Shown: positions 12,961 through 24,815 of the stretch, in pieces
Layout: every line of letters begins with the position of its first letter
Numbering within the stretch: the first letter of the stretch is position 1
NCBI RefSeq assembly: GCF_000321225.1
Contig: NW_004450276.1
Coordinates: 4,455,025-4,519,024 of the forward strand
Length of the DNA: 64,000 nucleotides
Direction: 5' to 3'
Source: Odobenus rosmarus divergens
Taxonomy: Eukaryota; Chordata; Mammalia; Carnivora; Odobenidae
Translations under genes and position numbers: made by a program
The notes under the pieces: generated by a model
What the model saw: the letters and a program-made list of their open reading frames with translations, nothing else
What the model was told of the DNA's origin: nothing
The model's database searches: none

Positions 12961-13200
12961 TTCTGTGCTCTCTCTCTCTCTCTCTCAAATAAATAAATAA
13001 ACAGGGGCGCCTGGGTGGCTCAGTCAGTTAAATGTCCAACTCTTGATTTTGGCTCAGGTCAGATCTTTTCGGGTAGTGAGAATGAGCCCCGCATCAGGCT
13101 CCATGTTCAGTGTGGAGTCTGCTTGAGATTCTCTCTCTCCCTCTCCCCCCCCCACTCTCTCGTTCTCTCTCAAATAAATGAATGAATGAATAAATAAATA
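12961..13200 (+). mobile_element. Can-SINE preceded by an extra SINE tail
   Basis: A complete + strand SINE (13003-13200, head 'ggggcgcctgggtggctcag') is preceded at about 12966-13000 by a second '(tc)n caaataaataaataa' tail with no head. The L1 sequence resumes with 'attccttg' on both sides (12950 and 13203), so both tails lie inside one TSD-bounded insert. Confidence 0.85.
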
Positions 13201-13996
13201 AATATTCCTTGCCTGTTGTCTGGATTATAGCTATTTTCTTTCTTGTTATCTTAGGGATTCTCTCTTTGACTTTGTCTTTCAAAAGTTTGGTTATAATGCA
13301 TCTTGGTGTGGGTCTTTTTGACTTCATCTTACTGGAGTTCCTTGAGCTTCTTGGTTGTTTATATTCATGTCTTTCATTAAATCTGGGATGTTTTTGTTCA
13401 TTATTTCTTAAAATATTCTCTCTGCCCCTCTCTCTGTCCCTCCTTCCTGGACTCCCGCAGTGTGCATGTTGATCTACTTGATGGCCCCTTGGCTCTTTTT
13501 CTTTCCGTCCCTCAAAGTCAATGATTTCCACTGTCCTGTCTTCCAAGTCCACTGGTTCTTTGTTCTGCCTGCTCAAATCTGCCTTTGAATCCCTCTCGTG
13601 AATTTTTCATTTCAGTTATTGTATTTTTCAGCTCCAGAATTTCTTTTTGCTTTCTTTTTAGGTTTTCTATCTCTGTATTGATATTTCCATCTTGTTCACA
13701 CATTGTTTTCTTGACTCTCTCCCCATCTTCTTTTGATTCTTTGAGCATCTTCAAGACAGTTGTTTTAAACTCTATTGTACTGCCATCAGTTCTTTTTCAG
13801 GAACAGTTTCTGTTGATTTTTTTTTCCTTTGAATGAGCCATACTTTCCTGTTCCTTTGCATATTTTGTGAATTTTTGTTAAAAACTGGACATTTGAATCT
13901 AATAATGTGGTAACTCCGGAAATCAGATTCTCCCCCTGCCCTTCCCCAGGGCTTGCTGCTTTTTGATATTATTTTTGTTATTGTTGATTGTCTTCT

Positions 13997-14024
13997 TTGT
14001 TGTTGTTGTTGTTGTTGCTGCTGC
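13997..14024 (+). repeat. (TTG)n / (TGC)n short microsatellite
   Basis: Seven to nine trinucleotide units inside the old L1; on the minus strand these read as a poly-Gln run that is not a real protein. Confidence 0.85.
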
Positions 14025-14680
14025 ATACTGTCTCTATGCTGAGGATCAGCCTGAGGTATAATCTTAATGTCTTTTCAATTCTTTTCTGAGCCATTTTCTG
14101 GGCATATGCATACTGTCTAATTTTCCCCCATACATACAGTTGTTTTTGAATGTCCTAGTCTTTACTGTCTAGCTCCCAAAAGTGGAAAAAGAGAAGAATG
14201 AAGTGGGGGAGGTTAAAAAGAGCCCTGGCTGTTTAAATCCCTTGGAAGTTACTTCAGCCAGAGGGGGAAGGGCTTGCAACAATGGAGGAAGGTACCAGAA
14301 ACCAATGGCTCCATCTTTGTGCCTCTGTGATGAGAAGAACCAATCAGTGGTCAGAACACAGATCCCTGATCTCTGGAGGACAGGGTACTTTTTGCCTGCC
14401 CTGGCTCCTGCAGGCTACTTCAGGAACATATGTGCAGCTGCCTGCCACATGACTGAGGGGTGGAGGATGGGTAGCCACTATTATGCTAAGAGTTGACATT
14501 GACTGAAATTAACCACAATTTACAGCACAAGCCTTTCTCCTGAAAGTTGCAAGCCTTTGACAGAGTCCAAAGTGCCAAGATAGTTGTCAGACACATTCTG
14601 CCAGTGCAATTGTTGTCTACATAGGGAGACAGATTCCTGATACTTCATACTCTTCCTTCTTCCCAGAACCCTCTCTGTGA

Positions 14681-16181
<1,501 letters not shown>

Positions 16182-16285
16182 TGAAAACCATGCTGATTGA
16201 TGAACTCTGTGCATTTGCTAACACCACCTGTATTTAATATTCAGCACATGACTTCTGCATTTTGCAGTTGCAAGCAGGCGGGTTT

Positions 16286-16315
16286 CACACATGCACGCAC
16301 ACACACACGCACATA
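16286..16315 (+). repeat. (CA)n short microsatellite
   Basis: Interrupted CA/CG units about 130 bases into the last intron. Confidence 0.85.
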
Positions 16316-16721
16316 TTGGTAGATTGCTTTCATATGATAAGTTCATTTATCTCAGGAGCTTTTAAAGAAATAAGCTATCTTGCCTTTTGCAGATCTAAAG
16401 AAAAATAGAAACCATCACGTTTCTGTCCTGTTAGACCAAATGTGTTAACCAGCTGTTCACCTGATCATAGAAGGGAAGTTCACCATGTGCTGGAGGCTGC
16501 AGGACTTGGCTTAAATATATTGATCAGTAAATACTAATTGAGTATTGGCTGGATTCATAATACAATATGGTGGGCCTGCTTTCAAGATGCTCACAAACCA
16601 TTTAGGGAAAATATAGCTTTCACTACAAAATAACAATAAGCTATAACAGGTGTAACAATAAGATAATGGTATGTGCCATCACCATTTTGTGTAATGTGTG
16701 TATATTTATACGTTTACATAT

Positions 16722-16758
16722 GAATGTGCATGCACATATGCACACACACACACACACT
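16722..16758 (+). repeat. (CA)n microsatellite upstream of the candidate microexon
   Basis: CA units with ATG interruptions, ending about 50 bases before the candidate exon at 16810. CA repeats can bind hnRNP L and alter nearby splicing, so its position may matter. Confidence 0.85.
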
Positions 16759-16809
16759 CAGCCACAAAGGGAACACTGTGCTGAATTGGTGTTCTGTTTT
16801 CATATACAG

Positions 16810-16845
16810 AATGGAGATGTAGTGCCAGTTCCCAAGAACAATCAG
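16810..16845 (+). other. PLXDC2: Candidate PLXDC2 cassette microexon or alternative last exon (unconfirmed)
   Basis: Seen: the 36-base segment follows 'gttctgttttcatatacag' and precedes 'cag|gtaggaag'. The only AG between the likely branch point (ctgaa, A at 16784) and the exon is the acceptor itself. In phase 0, which both flanking coding exons require, it reads NGDVVPVPKNNQ with no stop, so inclusion would add 12 residues between FFIE and RRPS in the juxtamembrane tail. If the donor is not used, the frame continues for 20 codons (to SPDVQKA) and stops at 16906-16908, with AATAAA at 16933. Inferred: an alternative exon. I do not know of a published isoform that contains it, and a run this short can look exon-like by chance. 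The donor is moderate (+4 is G, not A). Confidence 0.4.
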
Positions 16846-16932
16846 GTAGGAAGATCAAGGGCTGTGCTTAAGGGTCCAAAGCCAAGCCCTGATGTCCAGA
16901 AGGCCTGAAATTGGGATGCTGGTAGGGCAGTG

Positions 16933-16938
16933 AATAAA
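16933..16938 (+). promoter_or_regulatory. Candidate intronic polyadenylation signal AATAAA
   Basis: A canonical AATAAA lies 25 bases after the in-frame stop that would end a read-through version of the candidate exon at 16810. U/GU-rich sequence follows (gttcttgtcacattctgtg), as cleavage sites usually have. A second AATAAA is at 17043. Either could end a short PLXDC2 transcript with a different tail. AATAAA is common in AT-rich introns, so alone it proves little. Confidence 0.3.
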
Positions 16939-17269
16939 GTTCTTGTCACATTCTGTGCCCCAGACAGTTGGAATTCCTGGGACCTTCATGTGTGCAGCTT
17001 TCATTCCAACATCTTAATGGGGCTACTGCTCTTCCAACCCCAAATAAATAGTAAAGCAATGGAGGAAATCTTCCCCCTTAGAGTTTCAAACCCAAAAATT
17101 TGAAATCCTTTCTAATTCATTGGGTGATGTACGAAAAGGTTGCTTAGAATTTTGTTCACGTGTTGAGTGAGAAATTATAATAAATTTTAAACTGCAGGAT
17201 TATCTTTGTCCCCTATAATAGGGAGAGATGAGTGTTAATCAACTAAATAATTGCTCAAAAATCCTATAT

Positions 17270-17785
17270 GGTTCTCAGCTGTCTGTAGAATAACGTGCAG
17301 TCTCCTTAGGTCAGCATTCAAGGCCTTGGCCTTCTAGATCTTGTCCATCATTTTGATCTTTATCTCATGCATCTTCCACCTGGAGATAATAATACCATCA
17401 AATTTCACTTTTTACTCTTCTCTATACACACTCCAAATTTTCCATGCCACTGAGACTTTGCTCATTCTGTTTCCTCCACCAACAAAGCCCTCCCCTTCCA
17501 CCCCAATTCTTGAGTTCAGGATCCGAACAGCCTTTGATACCATGTACCCTATAAGCTTCCCTGAACTATCTCTGTCTGGACAGCTGGACATAATCTCTCT
17601 TCCTCCTCAGAAATTCTGTCCATCATGATTTACCTGTGTCTTTCTATGGCATTTACCTTTCTGTTTCACATTAGACTTAACTATGTATATGATTTATTCC
17701 CCCCTACTGACTTAAAAGTTCCTTAAGATTAGGATTAAAACAAAGTTTCCTTCAAATAAGAGGTATTCCATCAGTATTTTCTGGC
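17270..17785 (+). mobile_element. L2 LINE 3' region
   Basis: Matches the order of the L2 3' end: 'gcattcaaggccttggcctt', 'ttctgtttcctccacc', 'agcttccctgaactatc', 'tggcatttacctttctg' and 'aagttccttaagattaggat'. Old and diverged. The open frame at 17341-17628 lies inside it and is not a gene. Confidence 0.7.
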
Positions 17786-18295
17786 AAAAAAAATCCTTTG
17801 ACATTTTGCACTTCCGTTAAAATTTTACATATGATGTATTCCGGAAATGGCATCCCCATTTAAAATCATAATAATTATGACATTATCAAGCATTTCATTT
17901 AGTTGTAAAGCTGTTTTTAAGTTTTGCTAATATGCTTGCTTTTCATGGAAGAAAGTAGGAAACTTTCTTGAGTCATGAATGCATTCTTCAGACAGCTGAC
18001 AAGTGACAAGCTGCAAAGCTTCAGTAACTAACCAGACATCAGCCTGCTGCTATAACCCTTACTTACTGAAGGCTTTAAATGCACTGTGCAGTCTATTTTC
18101 TGACATTGTAAAAAAGAAGATACTGTGAAATATCTGATGGTGATGGAATTGGCAAGTTGCACAGTGCAGAGGACCTAGTTCACATCAGTGCATAGCAATC
18201 CCTGTGTAAATACAGATTGAGACTGAAGAACAGTGAAAGGGTTTTTTGGGTTTTGTTTTCTGTGGGGTTTTTGGGCATTCATCTTAGAGATTTCT
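17786..18295. other. Unassigned intron
   Basis: No repeat or exon-like structure recognised. Confidence 0.5.
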
Positions 18296-18394
18296 TTCTA
18301 TGCCCTCATAACACAAAGAAAGAGACTGAAGCTCAGAGTGGTGGAATGATTTCTCCAAAGTCAAAGGGCCATAATTGTAGGAAGAACTCTCTTG
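18296..18394 (-). mobile_element. MIR-like fragment, minus strand
   Basis: Short match to the MIR core in reverse: 'agactgaagctcagagtggt' and 'tctccaaagtcaaagggcc'. Confidence 0.5.
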
Positions 18395-18819
18395 TCTTTT
18401 CACACTCAAGTAAGCAGAATCATTCCGCAGGTTCCTGAGCTTTTCTTCCCTTTGCCTTTTTCCTTCCCATTGGGTTGACTGCCAATTTCTGCATAAATCA
18501 CTTCCTCTTTGACACCCTGCTTGCTGTCCCCATGCAGCTCACAGTGGCTGGTCAGCGGGTGATTTTTGAAGATGATAATCATAGCTTTACTATTATTAAA
18601 GCTGACCCATGTTGACAACTGCAAAACACAGACCCTTCATGACTTAACAGTTACTGACATGCTAGACCCAGGAATTTGAAGGTTTTAAATTACTAGTTAA
18701 ATTAGAGTCATTGGTGCATAAAGAGATTGAATTTACCAATATTGTGTAAATTGCTTTTCATGTTCCTCATTATACTGCTATCTACTTTTTAAGTGAAATT
18801 GATGTGCCTTCTCCCATTA
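18395..18819. other. Unassigned intron
   Basis: No repeat or exon-like structure recognised. Confidence 0.5.
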
Positions 18820-19085
18820 TGAAAACAATACCTGTTCATTATAGAAAATTTGCAGACATGTAAAGAAGAAAAAGGAGAGGTCATCTTTACAGTGCCAACG
18901 TGCAGAAACAGTCACTATTACTATTTTTAATTTTTTTCTGCTGGAATTTTTATATGCAGAATTTGGTGTATTCCCACTTTAGTTAACTGTGATTTGACTG
19001 AAATTCAAACTATTATTTTTTTAAATAACATATTTTCCATTTGTAAACATTTTGATAGCTGTATACTATTCCATTCAGTGTTCAT
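18820..19085 (-). mobile_element. Old LINE (L1M-type) 3' UTR fragment, minus strand
   Basis: Resembles the reverse of an old L1 3' region: 'tcattatagaaaatttgcag', 'cagtcactattac' and 'gctgtatactattccattca'. Strongly diverged, so the family is uncertain. Confidence 0.45.
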
Positions 19086-19196
19086 TCAGTAGCTTTTATT
19101 GATTGCCTCTTATGCTGTCAAGTGGTATTCAGGAAGCACTGAGGGCCTAACATTGCCTAGAAGTAAAAAAGAGCCTTATTGTACCCAATTTGACTA

Positions 19197-19704
19197 TGTA
19201 TTAGGTTCCTATTGCTGCTGTAACAAATTACCACAAACCTAGGAGCTTAAAATAACACATGCTTATTATCTATCTTACAGGTTTGGAAGTGAGAAGTCCA
19301 GAATTAGTCTCACTGGGCTCATTAGTCTCACTGGAGGTCAGAAGTCTAGAATTAGTCAAGGTGTCAGCAAAGCTAGTTCCTTCTAGAGGTTTCAGGAGAA
19401 GTTGTTGACCATTTTCAGCTGCTAGAAGCTGCATGCATTTCTTGACTCCTGGCCCCTTCTAATCATTCCAACCTCTGCTGTCATCACATCTTCTACTACC
19501 AACTCTAAACCCCTCTGCCTCTTTCTTATAAGGCCCCTTGTGATTACATCAAGTTCATTTGGATAATCCAGGACAATCTCCCCATCTCAAACTCCTTAAT
19601 TTAATCCCATCTACAAAGTTCATTTTCCCATAGAAGGTAGCATTGACAGATTTTGGCTATTAGGACATGGACATCTTTGGAAGGTTATCATTCTACCAAC
19701 CACA
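19197..19704 (-). mobile_element. MLT1-type LTR (ERVL-MaLR), minus strand
   Basis: Begins 'tgtattaggttcctattgct', carries 'taacaaattaccacaaac' and 'ggataatccaggacaatctc', and ends 'ggaaggttatcattctacca'. This is the complete MLT1 LTR order in reverse, with no internal retroviral genes on either side: a solo LTR. There is a local duplication: 'gaagtccagaattagtc' (19293) and 'gaagtctagaattagtc' (19341). Confidence 0.85.
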
Positions 19705-20069
19705 AACTGCATCAAATATAAGATGCATCACACACTACCCATTAAACTGTGACAGGCCCTTGACCTATAAAACACATTCCAATTTTTGTGATATTAAAAT
19801 GTTACCCAGTGTGTATCTTATGTGTTTTTCATAATGAAGTCCAGATTGCATCTAATGCTTGTAGGACTTAGTCCCTGTGCTACACTGTGTATACTGTGAT
19901 GAAATTTAATGACTTTTCCCTTGAGTGTATAGACCAGAGTTCATGCAACCAATCTCATATTGTGGAGCATTGGGGCTCTTCCTTTTTCTTGTTCTTGTTT
20001 TTGCTATTATAATTGTCCTGTTATGACAATAATAATGGTAATAGTGAGCATTTTTTAAATTCACTAGTG
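19705..20069. other. Unassigned intron
   Basis: Possibly degraded old repeat, but nothing I can name. Confidence 0.45.
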
Positions 20070-20265
20070 GAAGTGATTTACACTTATTACCTCATTTAAT
20101 CCTCATAAAGACCCTACAGTAAATGAAGATTATCTCCATATCAAAGATGATGAAACCGAGGCACAGCATTTAAGTACCTTGCTCAATATCATGCATCTAG
20201 CCTAGTGGTGGAGTCAGAATTGAGCCCTGGCTTAACCACTGGGCCATGCTGCCTCTCTGTGTGTA
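20070..20265 (-). mobile_element. MIR SINE, minus strand
   Basis: Clear MIR order in reverse: 'cttattacctcatttaatcc', 'tgatgaaaccgaggcacagc', 'gagccctggcttaaccactg'. Confidence 0.85.
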
Positions 20266-20348
20266 AAGGAGCTTTCCTCATGCACTGTGTAAAAATATAG
20301 GAAGATATAGATTATGGCCTTAGAATAGATTCTCAAAAGTAGAATCAA

Positions 20349-20518
20349 GGGCTCCTGGGTGGCTCAGATGGTTAAGCGTCTGCCTTCGGCTCAGGTCATG
20401 ATCCCAGGGTCCTGGGATCAAGCCCCACATCAGGCTCCCTGCTAGGTGGGGAGCCTGCTTCTCCCTCTGCCTCTCTCTCTCTCTGACTCTTATGAATAAA
20501 TAAATAAAACATTTAAAA
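20349..20518 (+). mobile_element. Can-SINE, plus strand
   Basis: The head 'ggctcctgggtggctcagat' runs to the tail 'gaataaataaataaaac'. The perfect TSD 'aaaagtagaatcaa' flanks it at 20335-20348 and 20519-20532. Confidence 0.97.
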
Positions 20519-20760
20519 AAAAGTAGAATCAAAAGAAGGAAATAAGCCATTTGATGGCACTGAAATATTGCCAAAATCATTGTCCAGAGTTGTACACCAA
20601 TTTATGCAGCTATTGTTGCTGTTATCTCTTTTTAGTGAAGGTAATGACAGTGGCTGCTAATCTATGTGTTTTGTTCTTGCAGAAAATATACACCAGTTAT
20701 TGTACATTTCATGGACACAAACTCTCTCCCTCATACAAAGTGCTTAAATGGGCTTTAGCT

Positions 20761-20954
20761 ATTTTTTTAAGATTTTATTTATTTATTTGAGAGAGAGAAA
20801 GCACAAACAGGGGGTGGGGGGAGCAGCAGAGAGAGAGGGAGAAGCACACTCCCCACTGAGCAGGGAGCCTGACTTGGGGCTTGACCCCAGGACCCTGGGA
20901 TCATGACCTGAGCCAAAGACAGCTGCTCAACTGACTGAGCCACGCAGGTGCCCC
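20761..20954 (-). mobile_element. Can-SINE, minus strand
   Basis: Reverse tail 'ttaagattttatttattta', then body, then 'ctgagccacgcaggtgcccc'. An imperfect TSD, 'gggctttagct' (20750) and 'ggcctttagct' (20955), flanks it. It lies about 240 bases from the oppositely oriented SINE at 20349. Confidence 0.95.
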
Positions 20955-21370
20955 TGGCCTTTAGCTTTTAAATGCCATGTTTGTAGGGGGAAAAAATGGA
21001 TAAAATGGGAATTAAAATCTAGAAATACATCCTTATATGGAATGCTAAGTGAATGTGACAAAAGGCAATAAAATAACTAAAATGAAGAGAAAAGTACACG
21101 AGAGTCAAGAGTCCTTGTGATAAAGCAGGTCAGCACCTTCTATATTGTGCAATTAAGCAATAATTAATTTGTTCATATCCCATGTCATCATATACAGGAT
21201 CAGGTATAAGAGTTTCATTCTCCTAAGACATTCAATCTTTACTCAGTCTGGGAGAAACATCTGTTTTTCAAGAACTTATCTTCTGTTCTTCCATCATCCT
21301 CTTCACATTTTGCCCTGAACATTTTCTTTAACTTTTTGCTAGATGATTTTCCTCTTTTGTTTACCTGACT
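20955..21370. other. Unassigned intron
   Basis: Unique-looking sequence up to the L1 target site at 21371. Confidence 0.5.
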
Positions 21371-21940
21371 GACTTTTCTCATTAATTTTCTTTTTTCTTA
21401 TTTTATTATGTTATGTTAATCACCATACATCATTACTTTTGATGTAGTGTTCCATGATTCATTGTTTGCATATAACACCCAGTGCTCCATTCAATATGTG
21501 CCCGCTTTAATACCCATCACCAGGATAACCCATCCCCCCACCCCCATCCCCTCTAGAACCTTCAGTTTGTTTCTCAGAGTCCACAGTCTCTCATGGTTCG
21601 TCTCCCCCTCCGATCTCTCCCCCTTCATTTTTCCCTTCCTACTATCTTCCTCTTTTTTTTAATATATAATGTATTATTTGTTTCAGAGGTACAGGTCTGT
21701 GATTCAACAGTCTTACACAATTCACAGCGCTCACCATAGCACATACCCTCCACAATGTCCCATCACCCAGCCACCCCGTCCATCCCACCTTCCACACTCC
21801 AGAAACCCTCAGTTTGTTTCCTGAGATTAAGAATTCCTCATATCAGTGAGATCATTTGATACATGTCTTTCTTTGATTGACTTATTTCGCTCAGCATAAT
21901 ACCCTCCAGTTCCATCCACATTGTTGCAAATGGCAAGATT

Positions 21941-22700
21941 TCATTCCTTTTGATGGCTGCATGATATTCCATTGTATATATATATATACCACATCTTCTT
22001 TATCCATTCATCTGTAGATAGACATCTTGGCTCTTTCCATAGTTTGGCTATTGTGGACATTGCTGCTATAAACATCGGGCTGCACGTACCCCTTCGGATC
22101 CCTACATTTGTATCTTTGGGGTAAATACCCAGTAGTGCAATTGCTGGCTCATAGGGTAGCTCTATTTTCAACTTTTGGAGGAACCTCCATACTGTTTTCC
22201 AGAGTGGCTACACCAGCTTGCATTCCAACCAGCAGTGTTGGAGGGTTCCCCTTTCTCCACATCCCCACCAGCATCTGTCCTTTTTCTAACTTGTTAATGT
22301 TAGCCATTCTGACTGGTGTGAGGTGGTATCTCATTGAGGTTTTGATTTGGACTTCCCTGATGCTGAGCAATGTTACGCACTTTTTCATGTGTCTGTTGGC
22401 CATTTGGATGTCTTCTTTGGAAAAATGTCTGTTCATGTCTTCTGCCCATTTCTTGATTGGATTATTTGTTCTTTGGCTGTTGAGTTTGATAAGTTCTTTA
22501 TAGATTTTGGATACTATCCCTTTATCTGATATGTCATTTGCAAATATCTTCCCCCATTCTGTTGGTTGTCTTTTGGTTTTGTTGACTGTTTCTTTTGCTG
22601 TGCAAAAGCTTTTCATATGAAAACACAACTGTTCAAAATCTTTGGGATGCAGCAAAGCAGTCCTAAGAGGAGAATTTATAGCAATACAAGCCTTCCTCAA
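21941..22700 (-). pseudogene. L1 ORF2 C-terminus (broken)
   Basis: The L1-derived part, below about 22617, starts at [11 protein letters not shown] and continues [18 protein letters not shown] to KVENRATL, ending at a frame change near 22150. A second frame (22171-21941, [20 protein letters not shown]) carries the end of ORF2. The upper part of this open frame (22700-22618) reads across the inversion junction and is not true ORF2. Confidence 0.85.
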
Positions 22701-24795
22701 AAACCAAGAAAGATCTCAAATACACAACCTAACCCTACACCTAAATAAGCTGGAGAAAGAATAGCAAATAAAGCCTAAACCCAGCAGGAGAAGAGAAATA
22801 ATAAAGATCAGAGCAGAAGTCAATGAAATAGAGACCAAAAGAAGAGTAGAACAGATCAACGAAACTAGGAGCTGGTTCTTTGAAAGAACTAACAAGATTG
22901 ATAAGCCCCTGGCCAGACTTATCAAAAAGAAAAGAGAAATGACCCACATAAATAAAATCATGAATGAAAGAGGAGAGATCACAACCAACACCAAAGAAAT
23001 ACAAACAATTATAAGAACATATTATGAGCAGCTATATGGCAGCAAATTAGATAATCTGGAAGAAATGGATGCATTCCTAGAGATGTATAAACTACCAAAA
23101 CTGAAACAGGAAGAAATAGAAAACCTGAGCAGACCTATAACCACTAAGGAAATTGAAGCAGTCATCAAAAATCTTCCAACAAACAAGAGCCCAGGGCCAG
23201 ATGGCTTCCCAGGGGAATTCTACCAAACATTTCAAGAAGAATTAATACCTATTCTTCTGAAACTGTTCCAAAAAATAGAAATGGAAGGAAAACTTCCAAC
23301 CTCATTTTATGAGGCTACCATTACCTCGATCCCCAAACCAGAAAAAGACCCCATCAAAAAAAAAAAAGAATTACAGACCAATATCCCTGAAGAACATGGA
23401 TGCAAAAATTCTCACCAAAATACTAGCCAATAGGATCCAACAGTACATTAAAAGGATTATTCACCACGACCAAGTGGGATTTATTCCTGGGCTGCAAGGT
23501 TGGTTCAACATCTGCAAATCAATCACGTGATACAATACATTAATAAAAGAAAGAACAAGAACCATATGATCCTCTCAATAGATGCAGAAAAAGCACTTGA
23601 CAAAGTACAGCATCCTTTCTTGATCAAAACTCTTCAGAGTATAGGCATAGAGGGTACATACCTCAATATCATAAAAGCCATCTATGAAAAACCCACAGCA
23701 AATATCATTCTCAATGGGGAAAAGCTGAGAGCTTTTCCCCTAAGGTCAGGAACATGGCAGGGATGTCCACTATCACCACTGCTATTCAACATAGTATTAG
23801 AAGTCCTAGCCACAGCAATCAGACAACAAAAGAAATAAAAAGCATGAGAATCGGCAAAGAAGAAGTCAAACTCTCAGTCTTTGCAGATGATATGATACTT
23901 TATGTGGAAAACCCAAAAGACTCCACCCCAAAACTGCTAGAACTCATACAGGAATTCAGTAAAGTGGCAGAATATAAAATCAATGCACAGAAATCAGTGG
24001 CATTCTTATATACCAACAAGACAGAAGAAAGAGAAATTAAGGAGTCGATCCCATTTACAATTGCACCCAAAACCATAAAATACCTAGAAATAAATCTGAC
24101 CAAAGAGGCAAAGGATCTGTACTCAGAAAACTAGAAAATACTGATGAAAGAAATTGAGGAAGACACAAAGAAATGGAAAAACGTTCCATGCTCATGGATT
24201 GGAAGAACAAATACTATGAAGATGTCAATGCTACCTAGAGCAATCTACACATTCAATGCAATCCCTATCTAAATACCATCCACCTTTTTCAAAGAAATGG
24301 AACAAATAATCCTAAAATTTGTATGGAACCAGAAAAGACCCCGAATAGCCAGAGGAATGTTGAAAAAGAAAAGCAAAGCTGGCGGCATCACAATTCCGGA
24401 CTTCCAGCTCTATTACAAAGCTGTCATCATCAAGACAGTATGGTACTGGCACAAAAACAGACACATAGATCAATGGAACAGAATCGAGAGCCCAGAAATG
24501 GACCCTCAACTCTATGGTCAACTCATCTTTGACAAAGCAGGAAAAAGACAGTCTCTTCAACAAATGGTGTTGGGAAAATTGAACAGCCACATGCAGAAGA
24601 GTGAAACTGGACCATTTCCTTACACCACACACAAAAATAGACTCAAAATGGTTGAAAGACCTAAGTGTTAGACAAGAGTCCATCAAAATGCTAAAGGAGA
24701 ACACAGGCAGCAACCTCTTCGACCTCAGCCGCAGCAACTTCTTCCTAGAAACATTGCTAAAAGCAGGGGAAGCAAGGGCAAAAATGAACTATTGG
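22618..24795 (+). pseudogene. L1 ORF2 reverse-transcriptase region (broken)
   Basis: Inverted half of the L1 above. Frames run 22939-23433 (RT fingers, [14 protein letters not shown]), 23309-23530, 23500-23838 ([26 protein letters not shown]) and 23754-24134 (active site FADD at 23880-23891, ILYVENPK). At least two frame changes occur near 23380 and 23835, with a stop at 24134. It continues to 24810 with the ORF2 C-terminal region. The endonuclease is absent, so there is no active product. Confidence 0.9.
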
Positions 24796-24815
24796 GACTT
24801 TTCTCATTAATTTTC

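Larger units (their letters stand above)
11585..14680 (-). mobile_element. Old L1 (L1M-type), 5' part on minus strand: 5' UTR, ORF1, start of ORF2
   Basis: Read on the minus strand: a 5' UTR (about 14680-13840), an ORF1 remnant with a coiled-coil start (13754-13518, ELKNTITEMKNSREGF) and a following piece (13576-13210), then ORF2 endonuclease (around 12290-12150, VGNFNIPLSILERTTR) and the beginning of the reverse transcriptase near 11600 (WFFEKINK-type sequence). The C-terminal part of ORF1 appears to be missing or very degraded. The 3' portion is absent. All frames are broken. Two Can-SINEs inserted later at 12316 and about 12961-13200. Confidence 0.8.
21391..24795 (-). mobile_element. Young L1 with twin-priming 5' inversion
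   Basis: The perfect 20-base TSD 'gacttttctcattaattttc' flanks the insert (21371-21390 and 24796-24815). The left 1.2 kb (21391 to about 22617) is the L1 3' end on the minus strand: poly(A) as a T run, 3' UTR, then ORF2 C-terminus from [11 protein letters not shown] to KRQPTEWGK and beyond. The right 2.2 kb (about 22618-24795) is the preceding part of ORF2 on the plus strand, from the endonuclease/RT linker to ARAKMNYWD. The two halves are consecutive in ORF2 and meet with little or no overlap. This is the hallmark of twin priming. Confidence 0.95.

Noticed and set aside
13772..14026. Poly-Gln start of a minus-strand open frame
   Set aside because: The Gln run comes from a trinucleotide repeat inside an old L1 5' region.
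19197..19704. Possible endogenous retrovirus
   Set aside because: Only a solo MLT1-type LTR is seen; no gag, pol or env lies next to it.
22618..24795. Possible active reverse transcriptase
   Set aside because: The FADD motif is present, but frame changes, stops, inversion and loss of the endonuclease make it a dead L1.
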